Assembly: GCA_902766975.1 (NCBI GenBank)
Contig: CACXFH010000004.1
Location: 1-44,602 of the forward strand
From: an uncultured bacterium
GTDB taxonomy: Bacteria > Cyanobacteriota > Vampirovibrionia > Gastranaerophilales > Gastranaerophilaceae
Reading direction: 5' to 3'
DNA length: 44,602 bases
Shown: one piece after another, positions 24,655 through 31,678 of the stretch
Position numbering within the stretch: position 1 is the first letter of the stretch
Layout of the letters: each line of letters starts with the position of its first letter
Notes under the pieces: model-generated
What the model saw: the letters and a program-made list of their open reading frames with translations, nothing else
What the model was told of the DNA's origin: nothing
The model's database searches: none
Position numbers and translations under genes: made by a program

Positions 24655-26283
24655 TTATTTGTCTTTTTCTTCAAAATCAGTTCCGCCAACAACTCTTAAT
24701 CTCAGATGTCGATTTTCGCCTTCTCCTACAGAAGTTGAATCAAGATTGTGCTGCTCGGCAAGTTCATGTTGAAGTTTTCTTATTTGTTGATTTTGCGGTT
24801 TTAATTCAATATCTTTCACCACTCCCGTAAGAATTTTTTCAATTGCAGCTTTTGCCTCATCAAGCGCGCTTTCTGTTACATCATAGAAAGATTGTTTTTC
24901 ATTCATTTCTGCAATATCAAGTGCTTGCTTTATTATTTTTTGAATTTGTGCCATTGAGTTTGTCTTAACATAAAATATTTGCAATCTGTCTTTTTCTGCG
25001 GTTGAAAGAACTTTTGCGCCTCCTTTGACAAAGTTTTTATGTGCAATTACAATATCAGCATCGTCTATATTTCTTGTAATTTCAGCGTTCAAATCCAATC
25101 GTTCAATGACTTTTTCAGCTATGCTTCTTGATACGGCATAAAGATATATTTTTTTGTAGTTTTTAACTTCTTCAACGTACTTTTGTCTTGAGAATGAAAA
25201 TTTCAAACTTTCAGGATGCTCAATTGTTTTATCAAGAATGTTAATTTTATCTAATACATTTGGAGTTTTTGATAACGATATCGGGGCAGGAGCGGTAAAT
25301 TCATAAGTTTTATCGACTTTTCTAATCTCCGGCTTAATCGGCCATCCTCTTAAAATATAATCTACCGCTTCTGCTGTATCTTTATATACGGCTAATGTGT
25401 TTCTGTCTAAAATTTCTATCACGATATCAAATGTCGGCTGTTTTTCACGTTCAAGAACAGTTTTTTGAGAAGAACGCCGCTTAGCTTCATCATCTCCCAA
25501 TGTAACTGACTGAATGCCCCCAACCAAATCAGATAGCGTTGGGTTTTTGATAAGATTTTCCAATGTGTTACCATGAGCAGTTGCAATAAGCATTACTCCT
25601 CGTTCTGCAATTGTTCGGGCTGCTTGTGCTTCTTCTTCAGTTCCGATTTCATCAACTATAATAACTTCAGGGGTGTGATTTTCTACCGCTTCAATCATTA
25701 TGTCTTTTTGAAATTCAGGCTGCCGTACCTGCATTCTTCTCGCATGGCCTACAGCAGGATGCGGAACATCCCCATCACCTGCTATTTCATTTGAAGTATC
25801 AACTATGACAACTCGTTTTGCGAGTTCATCCGCAACAAGTCTCGAAATCTCGCGCAGCTTTGTGGTTTTGCCTACTCCCGGACGCCCCAAAAATAATATA
25901 CTCTTATTTTGCAGGCATATATCTTTTATGCAGGAAATTGTGCCTGTGACGACTCGACCTATTCGGCAGGTCAGACCGACAACTTTACCTTGCCTGTTGC
26001 GTATGGCGCTTATTCTGTGCAATGTTCCCGCAATGCCTGAACGATTATCCGAGGTAAATTCTTGTACCCGTGATGTTATATATTTTATATCATCTTCATT
26101 TACAACATCAGTATCCAAATAAATTATTGTGCCGTCAGAATTTCTAACTTCGGGAACACGACCTAAATCTACTACGATTTCAATCGCATCATCCAACATT
26201 TGGGCAGAAACACACTTGTTAATTTTCTCCGGTAAAATCGCTAATAACTTCTCAATATCATTTTGTAATTGCAGGTTGCTCAT
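24655..26283 (-). CDS. Ycf45-type AAA ATPase with C-terminal R3H domain
   Basis: The 542-residue protein has a SpoIIIAA/Ycf45-type ATPase core. Walker A is FLGRPGVGKTT and Walker B VIIVDEIGTEEEAQAA, followed by GVMLIATAHGNTLENLI. The C-terminus has an R3H single-strand nucleic-acid-binding domain (IRKLQHELAEQHNLDSTSVGEGENRHLRL, with the R-x3-H motif). This domain order is characteristic of cyanobacteria and red-algal plastids. The function is unsettled; ATP-dependent RNA or DNA binding is likely. The ORF extends 96 bases further upstream, but the ATG at 26283 is chosen because AAAGGTGG lies six bases before it and an extended -10 lies inside the extension. Confidence 0.88.
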   Translation of the reverse strand: MSNLQLQNDIEKLLAILPEKINKCVSAQMLDDAIEIVVDLGRVPEVRNSDGTIIYLDTDVVNEDDIKYITSRVQEFTSDNRSGIAGTLHRISAIRNRQGKVVGLTCRIGRVVTGTISCIKDICLQNKSILFLGRPGVGKTTKLREISRLVADELAKRVVIVDTSNEIAGDGDVPHPAVGHARRMQVRQPEFQKDIMIEAVENHTPEVIIVDEIGTEEEAQAARTIAERGVMLIATAHGNTLENLIKNPTLSDLVGGIQSVTLGDDEAKRRSSQKTVLEREKQPTFDIVIEILDRNTLAVYKDTAEAVDYILRGWPIKPEIRKVDKTYEFTAPAPISLSKTPNVLDKINILDKTIEHPESLKFSFSRQKYVEEVKNYKKIYLYAVSRSIAEKVIERLDLNAEITRNIDDADIVIAHKNFVKGGAKVLSTAEKDRLQIFYVKTNSMAQIQKIIKQALDIAEMNEKQSFYDVTESALDEAKAAIEKILTGVVKDIELKPQNQQIRKLQHELAEQHNLDSTSVGEGENRHLRLRVVGGTDFEEKDK

Positions 26284-26305
26284 ATTTGCCACCTTTCTAT
26301 AAAAG

Positions 26306-26314
26306 ATTATACCA
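26306..26314 (-). promoter_or_regulatory. Extended -10 promoter of the Ycf45/R3H gene
   Basis: The minus strand reads TGGTATAAT, with the -10 hexamer ending 22 bases before the start codon at 26283. Confidence 0.55.
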
Positions 26315-26609
26315 ATTTTTTGAAAGGGGTATGTTTTTTTAATTTTATCGATATATCTTCCATATATATTATAACACATGTTACGACTTTTTTTTATAAT
26401 TTCTTAAATTTTCAAATTTTATTTTTAACAAAACTTTACATTAGTAATTGGGTTGTAAACGTGTTATATCAACACTCTTCATTTTAAAAAATAAAAAAAT
26501 TATATTTTATTGCTAATTATTATAAATAAATATATAGAGCTAGGTTTAAGATTAATAAATTGAAATATTTTTTGTAAGATATTAAGTTCTGTAAAGTTAG
26601 AGGGTTTTC

Positions 26610-26642
26610 ATGTATTTAGTTTTTTATTATTATTCAAATTAG
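26610..26642 (+). CDS. Putative 10-residue leader peptide
   Basis: ATG at 26610 is preceded by AGAGGG at suitable spacing and encodes MYLVFYYYSN, followed by TAG. The stop ends one base before the ATG of the PLD-like gene, which has no ribosome site of its own. The arrangement suggests that ribosomes finishing the leader restart on the main gene. Four of ten codons are for Tyr. Confidence 0.4.
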   Translation: MYLVFYYYSN

Positions 26643-26643
26643 C

Positions 26644-28446
26644 ATGAGAAATAATCTTTTTACAATATTACTTTTAGTTTTACTATTAGCCGCATTTATT
26701 CTGTGTATATCAGGGTATAAAAATAAATTTGAAGTTTTAGATGTCCTGTCATCAGATATTATTTTGGTTGATTTAAACCATAACGGTGTCGCAGATAACG
26801 ACGAAACAATATGTGTAAGCGGGGTTGAAGGTTTTGAATTTGAACCTGATATGAGTATTTTGTCGAAATATCAAAAATTGTTTAAATTAAATAAAAATGA
26901 TGCTGTCGGATTGTGGTATCTCGGGCGAGAATTTGGCAGAAAAAATCTCCTTAATAAAAAGATTTCACTTAAACAGGTAAAAATCAAAAATCATAAGTGT
27001 AAAGAAGCTAAGATTTTAATTGATGGTGCTGATTACGGAGATTTGTTATTTAATTCGGGATTTGGTTTGCGCAATTTCATAGCCGAAAATAGTGGAAAAT
27101 TCGGACAAAATCTTGATAATGCGAGAAAATTAAATCTTGTAGTCTTAAATCATCATTCAAATAAGTACCATACGTTGGATTGCGAATACGGTAATATGGC
27201 ACACGACAAGATTATTATCCCGTTTAAACAGCTTCCAAAAGGTATGAGCCCATGCCATTTTTGTCATAGTATAAAGGATAAAAAACATAAATCAAATGCT
27301 AATCTGATTTCAAATGTTACAGCTGTGTCGCCGGCGTTAAAGGTACATTCCGGGAATATTGCCATATACAGATTTGATTATACTAAGCATTTAAAGCCCA
27401 ATTCTGATTGTAATACAGATGTTTGTCGCCTTGTTGTCGATAATATTAACAGGGCAAATGATTCAGTTGATATTGCAATATACGGTTATGATGATATCCC
27501 CGCAATCTCTACCGCATTAAAAAACGCAAAGCAGCGTGGTGTTCGTATCAGATACGTTTATGACGAATCTTCTGATAATAAAACTTTTTATAAAAATAAC
27601 GATATAATAAAAAATCTTTCTGACGTATTTATGGGTGATAAACATTCAAAAGAAGCCAATAAAATTATGCATAATAAGTTTATTATTTTCGATGATAAGT
27701 CCGTAATAACAGGATCTATGAATTTTTCTCCGAGTGGTTTGAGCGGATATGATATTAATGACGTTGTTGTTTTAAATTCTGAGCCAATTGCACAATTATA
27801 CAAAGAAGAATTTGAACAAATGCTTAGCGGTAAATTCCATAATGCAAAATTTAAACACAATATTCATAATAAATTCATTATGGGTAATTCCGAGATTGAG
27901 GTTTATTTTTCTCCGCAGGATAAGGCTGCAAACAGAATAATTGAGCTAATTCACAATTCAAGGCACTATATTTATGTTCCGACCTTTTTGATTACTCACA
28001 AAGGGGTAAGTGATGCGCTTATTCAAGCCCAAAAGCGTGGAATTGACGTAAAAATAATAATAGATGCAAATAGTGTAAATACAAGAAATACAAAACATAA
28101 AATTTTGCGTGATAGCGGAATTGCTCTAAAAGCAGAGAATTACGCAGGAAAACTTCATTCAAAATCAATGATTATTGACGATGAATATATTATTGTTGGT
28201 TCTATGAATTTTTCTAATAGCGGTGAAAATAAAAATGATGAAAATATGCTTGTCATAAAAAATAATTTATTTGCAAAGAATTATAAAGTGTTTTTCTTGT
28301 ACTTGTGGCGAATAATTCCGGATAAATATCTGAAATCTGCTCCCAGAGCCGAAAGTTTTAATTCAATCGGCTCCTGTAGCGATGGTGTTGATAATAATTT
28401 TGACGGTAAGATTGATATTTCTGATGACGGTTGCAAAAAGAAATAA
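26644..28446 (+). CDS. Exported multi-domain phospholipase D-like protein
   Basis: The 600-residue protein has an N-terminal membrane segment (residues 5-23; signal peptide or anchor). An EF-hand-like loop D43-x-N45-x-N47-G...E54 follows. A short SNase-like stretch (KILIDGADYGDLLFNSGFGL, about 123-142) precedes an Ada-like metal site (KYHTLDC180 ... PC204-HFC207). Two PLD HKD motifs follow, H343-N-K-F-I-I-F-D and H505-S-K-S-M-I-I-D, each with GSMNFS. The end CSDGVDNNFDGKIDISDDGC resembles Asp-rich Ca2+-binding repeats. PLD proteins cut phosphodiesters in nucleic acid or lipid. The SNase/Ada/PLD set favours an extracytoplasmic nuclease, which is inference. The only usable ATG lacks a ribosome site. 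Confidence 0.85.
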   Translation: MRNNLFTILLLVLLLAAFILCISGYKNKFEVLDVLSSDIILVDLNHNGVADNDETICVSGVEGFEFEPDMSILSKYQKLFKLNKNDAVGLWYLGREFGRKNLLNKKISLKQVKIKNHKCKEAKILIDGADYGDLLFNSGFGLRNFIAENSGKFGQNLDNARKLNLVVLNHHSNKYHTLDCEYGNMAHDKIIIPFKQLPKGMSPCHFCHSIKDKKHKSNANLISNVTAVSPALKVHSGNIAIYRFDYTKHLKPNSDCNTDVCRLVVDNINRANDSVDIAIYGYDDIPAISTALKNAKQRGVRIRYVYDESSDNKTFYKNNDIIKNLSDVFMGDKHSKEANKIMHNKFIIFDDKSVITGSMNFSPSGLSGYDINDVVVLNSEPIAQLYKEEFEQMLSGKFHNAKFKHNIHNKFIMGNSEIEVYFSPQDKAANRIIELIHNSRHYIYVPTFLITHKGVSDALIQAQKRGIDVKIIIDANSVNTRNTKHKILRDSGIALKAENYAGKLHSKSMIIDDEYIIVGSMNFSNSGENKNDENMLVIKNNLFAKNYKVFFLYLWRIIPDKYLKSAPRAESFNSIGSCSDGVDNNFDGKIDISDDGCKKK

Positions 28447-28473
28447 AACAGGCTCTTGTCTTTTGGAAATATC

Positions 28474-28482
28474 TGTTATATT
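28474..28482 (+). promoter_or_regulatory. Extended -10 promoter of the RpoZ-like gene
   Basis: TGTTATATT lies 35 bases upstream of the ATG at 28518. There is no convincing -35. Confidence 0.4.
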
Positions 28483-28517
28483 ATAAATTTATATCAAATA
28501 AAAAGTGAGGTTTACCA

Positions 28518-28757
28518 ATGAATCAAATAATTAAAGTGGCTTGGGAATTGAATGAAAATTCCGATAACAGATATAAACTTGTATATGAGATTGCAGAGCT
28601 TGCAAAAAAATTGGTTGATGAAAGTCAGGCAAGAAAAGCAAGAGAAAGTTTTGGTTATGAAGATGCTCATGAAGGAGCATACACAAGAGAAAATCCTGTT
28701 GAACACGCATTGATGGTAAAAGCATCAGAAGCAGATGACAACAGATTAGTAGGTTAA
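28518..28757 (+). CDS. rpoZ: RNA polymerase omega subunit-like protein
   Basis: The 79-residue protein resembles omega, the small RNA polymerase subunit that helps fold beta'. DNRYKLVYEIAELAKKLVDE (about 16-35) matches the omega signature N-R-[YF]-x-L-V-x-x-[AI]-A-x-x-A. ENPVEHALMVKASEA near the end matches the following helix that contains the conserved 'V..AL.E'. The central part is more charged than usual. GTGAGGT lies six bases before the ATG, and a strong terminator follows. If it is not omega, it is a small conserved helical protein. Confidence 0.6.
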   Translation: MNQIIKVAWELNENSDNRYKLVYEIAELAKKLVDESQARKARESFGYEDAHEGAYTRENPVEHALMVKASEADDNRLVG

Positions 28758-28759
28758 TA

Positions 28760-28798
28760 AAAAATACACGGGAATTGATAAAGCGCCCGTGTATTTTT
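28760..28798 (+). terminator. Strong intrinsic terminator
   Basis: AAAAATACACGGG (28760-28772) pairs perfectly with CCCGTGTATTTTT (28786-28798), giving a 13-bp stem around a 13-base loop and ending in T residues. It ends the rpoZ-like transcript; the next gene starts 23 bases later. Confidence 0.9.
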
Positions 28799-28820
28799 AT
28801 ATAATTTTGGGGAGTTTTAT

Positions 28821-29627
28821 ATGAAATATACGCTTGATTATATCAAAACTTATACTGAAGATTTTGAGCCTGAAATAGGGATTGTGCTTGGCTCCGGATT
28901 GGGCGAGCTTGCTGATAAATATCAAGAATTTGCTATTCCTTATAAACAAATCCCACGATTTCCGCGTTTGCAGGGCGTTGAAGGTCATAAAGGTCAGCTT
29001 GTTTTTGCGAACATTGTAGGTCGCAAAGTCGTAATGATGCAGGGCAGAATGCATTATTATGAAGGATATTCAATGGAACAAGTTACTTATCCGATTAGAG
29101 TTATGAAAGAACTCGGCGTAAATACGCTGATTTTAACCAATGCTGCAGGAATTGTAAATAAAAGTTTTCGCCCCGGAGATTTGATGGTAATAACTGACCA
29201 TATAAATTTTATGGGAAATAATCCGCTTATAGGTAAAAATAATGAGCGCTACGGGGCAAGATTTCCGGATATGTCAGAGGTTTATGACAAAGGTCTGGTA
29301 AAAATAGCTGATGCTGCAGGCAGATTGTTAAATATGAATTTAAGACATGGAGTTTATATGGCAACAACCGGTCCGAGCTATGAGACTCCTGCGGAAGTAA
29401 TCATGGCGCGCTCAATCGGGGCTGATGCTGTCGGAATGTCAACTGTACCTGAAGCCATAATTGCCAATCATTGCGGAATGAAAATAATAGGACTCAGCTG
29501 TCTTACGAATTATGCAGCAGGGGTCTCAGAAAAAAAATTAAACCATGAAGAAGTTTTAAAAACCGCAAATGAAGTGAAAGATAAATTTATCGCGCTGATT
29601 ATGATGATTTTGCAAAATGTAAAATAA
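28821..29627 (+). CDS. punA: Purine-nucleoside phosphorylase (trimeric, PunA type)
   Basis: The 268-residue cytosolic enzyme splits purine (deoxy)nucleosides with phosphate in salvage. It shows the phosphate-binding GIVLGSGLGELAD near the N-terminus, the RMHYYEGYSMEQVTYPIRVM segment, LTNAAGIVN, and YMATTGPSYETPAEVIM...GADAVGMSTVPEAIIA. These are hallmarks of the PNP/MTAP trimeric family. The Asn of LSCLTNYAAG, which reads the purine base, is present and favours PNP over MTAP. GGGGAG lies about 7 bases before the ATG. It is convergent with the uracil-DNA glycosylase gene. Confidence 0.95.
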   Translation: MKYTLDYIKTYTEDFEPEIGIVLGSGLGELADKYQEFAIPYKQIPRFPRLQGVEGHKGQLVFANIVGRKVVMMQGRMHYYEGYSMEQVTYPIRVMKELGVNTLILTNAAGIVNKSFRPGDLMVITDHINFMGNNPLIGKNNERYGARFPDMSEVYDKGLVKIADAAGRLLNMNLRHGVYMATTGPSYETPAEVIMARSIGADAVGMSTVPEAIIANHCGMKIIGLSCLTNYAAGVSEKKLNHEEVLKTANEVKDKFIALIMMILQNVK

Positions 29628-29628
29628 A

Positions 29629-30213
29629 TCAGTTCAACAAATCATATACTTTTCGGACTTCTTTTATATCCTGCCACATAAGCCACTTAGGAGAACCCTT
29701 TTCTCTGCTGTCATTTCTTAAAAGATAAGATGGGTGAAAAATAGGCATCATTTTAGAAAAATTCGGACCTTCAAACCATTTGCCCCGAAGTTTTGTAATC
29801 CCAAGTTTTGTATCTATAAACGAATAAGCCGCAACTTTACCGCATAACAAAATTATGCGCGGCTTTAAAATATCAATTTGTGCATTCAAATATTCCCTGC
29901 AAGCCTCTTTTTCTTCCGGCAGAGGATCTCTGTTATCAGGCGGACGACATTTTATGGTATTACAAATGTAAATATTTTCATTTCTTGAAAAACCTACGCA
30001 ACCCAAAATTTTATCAAGCAATTGACCGGCTTTACCGACAAAAGGTTCTCCCTGCATATCTTCATAATACCCAGGAGCTTCACCAATCAACATTATTTTA
30101 GAATTTGGTACTCCTGCACTAAAAACAGTGTTTGTCTTTGTTTTGCATAAAGAACATTTATCGCAATTTTCGCATTTCGTCTTTATTACTTGCAGAGAGT
30201 CTTCAAAATCCAT
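29629..30213 (-). CDS. Family-4 uracil-DNA glycosylase (Fe-S type)
   Basis: The 194-residue enzyme removes uracil from DNA. The N-terminal cysteines (KCENCDKCSLCKTK, residues 13-26) and a later Cys supply the [4Fe-4S] cluster. The active-site motif is IGEAPGYYEDMQGEPFVGKAGQLLD, with TIKCRPPDNRDP, and the late HPSYLL is the second catalytic motif. These are the family-4 (UDGa-like) motifs. Its start lies six bases after the stop of the M16 peptidase upstream in the same direction, and the ribosome site GGAGG overlaps that stop. The two genes are therefore co-transcribed. Confidence 0.93.
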   Translation of the reverse strand: MDFEDSLQVIKTKCENCDKCSLCKTKTNTVFSAGVPNSKIMLIGEAPGYYEDMQGEPFVGKAGQLLDKILGCVGFSRNENIYICNTIKCRPPDNRDPLPEEKEACREYLNAQIDILKPRIILLCGKVAAYSFIDTKLGITKLRGKWFEGPNFSKMMPIFHPSYLLRNDSREKGSPKWLMWQDIKEVRKVYDLLN

Positions 30214-30219
30214 TTGTAT

Positions 30220-31548
30220 TTAGCCCTCCGGCATTAATACAGAAATTACCGCATTATCTATCGAAAGATATTTTTTTATAGTATTTTCTAAATCGGAAAT
30301 TGTAATGTCTTCAAGGTCATTCAAATATTCCTCAATCAGTTTTAAGCTTCCGCATACAGTTTCATAATATCCTATATTTTCACCGATTTCGGATACTGTT
30401 TCAGCCTCATTAGCAAATCTTGATTTAATACGTTTTTTTGATTTCAGTAATTCTTCTTCGCTAATTTTATTATCAAGCAAAGCAAAAAGTTCGTTTTTTA
30501 AAAGTTCAAGAGCTCTTTCTTTTTCTTCAGGTTTAAAATTCGCTTGAATAAAGAAATTATTGCCATCTTTAAATTGATAATGTTCTGTTCCGACCATGTT
30601 GAAAATTTGTTCGGGCAATTTTTCAATCAGATTTTGCTGTAATCTTGAGCTTGCTCCATCTCCAAAAATTATACTTATCAAATCAAGGCAAATTGAGTCT
30701 TTTAATTCGCAAGCTTTAGGACCGAGCCAGCCAAACATTGTGTATCCTGTTTGGACATTTGATTTTGTTTCAATGTATTTAGTCTCCTGAACAGGCTTAT
30801 CAGGTTCGCTTGATTTATATTCGATTTCTTTTCTGTTTGGGAATGTAAATTTAGATTTTATTTTTTCAAGAACTTCTTCGTGATTGAAATCTCCGACCAC
30901 AATGGTTGTGACATTTTGCGGGGTATAGAAAGAACGATAATAATTGTCTATATCTTCTCTTGTAACCTGAGAAATAATTTCAGGCGTACCAATGACATCT
31001 CTTTTATACGGATGATTTGTGTACATGTTTTTGTTGCATTGATTATAAACCTTTGTCCAAGGCTGATCTTTGCGCATTCTTATTTCTTCAATTACTACGT
31101 GACGTTCTCTTTTATCCGTTACCGTAGAATCATTTATGTCAAACGGTGCTCCCAGTTCCTCAGGCGGGAAAATAGGGTCCATCATCATATCAGCGTGCAA
31201 ATCAAGTGCCATATCAAAATATTTATTATTCTCACCTTTTGGCAAAGTTACATAGTAAAATGTGTAATCTTTCCAAGTAGCAGCATTTACAATTGCCCCT
31301 TTTGATTCCAAAATTTTGTCAAATTCTCCGACTTTATGTGTGTGCGTTCCCTTAAACATAAGATGTTCAAGAAAGTGAGAAATGCCGTTGTTATTATCAT
31401 CTTCATTTATTGAACCGGTTTTTACCCACGATGACACACTAACCATATTGCCTTCTTTATGCGCAAAAACTATTTTATGCCCGTTATCATTTGTATATAT
31501 TTCTACATCCTTATTTAAATAAGGGTATTTTATTAATGTTTTTTCCAT
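30220..31548 (-). CDS. M16 family zinc peptidase, untagged
   Basis: The 442-residue peptidase of the insulinase/processing-peptidase family (M16B size) has the inverted zinc motif H58-F-L-E61-H62 and a downstream Glu in VIEEI (about 154-155). An insertion of about 16 residues (LGAPFDINDSTVTDKR) lies between the FPPEE and ERHVVIEEI blocks, where family members are usually shorter. The second half carries the inactive M16 domain. It starts directly at the peptidase domain with no signal peptide and no N-terminal tag, unlike its divergent neighbour. The ribosome site is AGAGG. An extended -10 lies 21 bases upstream. Confidence 0.92.
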   Translation of the reverse strand: MEKTLIKYPYLNKDVEIYTNDNGHKIVFAHKEGNMVSVSSWVKTGSINEDDNNNGISHFLEHLMFKGTHTHKVGEFDKILESKGAIVNAATWKDYTFYYVTLPKGENNKYFDMALDLHADMMMDPIFPPEELGAPFDINDSTVTDKRERHVVIEEIRMRKDQPWTKVYNQCNKNMYTNHPYKRDVIGTPEIISQVTREDIDNYYRSFYTPQNVTTIVVGDFNHEEVLEKIKSKFTFPNRKEIEYKSSEPDKPVQETKYIETKSNVQTGYTMFGWLGPKACELKDSICLDLISIIFGDGASSRLQQNLIEKLPEQIFNMVGTEHYQFKDGNNFFIQANFKPEEKERALELLKNELFALLDNKISEEELLKSKKRIKSRFANEAETVSEIGENIGYYETVCGSLKLIEEYLNDLEDITISDLENTIKKYLSIDNAVISVLMPEG

Positions 31549-31568
31549 TGTGTCCTCTCTATAAATTT

Positions 31569-31577
31569 ATTATACCA
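31569..31577 (-). promoter_or_regulatory. Extended -10 promoter of the M16 peptidase-UDG operon
   Basis: The minus strand reads TGGTATAAT, ending 20 bases before the start codon at 31548. Confidence 0.55.
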
Positions 31578-31678
31578 CAACTTTATTCTTGACCAAAATG
31601 TGAAGGTTTTTTACATAATTTTACAAAATATAGCAATATTTTTTTCTGAAATGTTTTTATATTAACATAGGTAGTTTT

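Larger units (their letters stand above)
26284..26643. other. Divergent intergenic region (360 bases)
   Basis: This very AT-rich region separates the Ycf45/R3H gene from the PLD-like gene. It holds the minus-strand extended -10 at 26306-26314 and short dyads (TAACA-CA-TGTTA near 26375; GTGTT-ATATC-AACAC at 26461-26475). The leader ORF at 26610 lies at its right end. I see no RNA gene in it. Confidence 0.6.

Noticed and set aside
24555-24830. Plus-strand ORF of 91 residues
   Set aside because: Most of it is antisense to the R3H domain, and it runs through the inverted repeat; it looks like a shadow frame.
26284-26379. 32-residue N-terminal extension of the Ycf45/R3H ATPase
   Set aside because: The extension overlaps the extended -10 promoter, and the inner ATG has an AAAGGTGG ribosome site.
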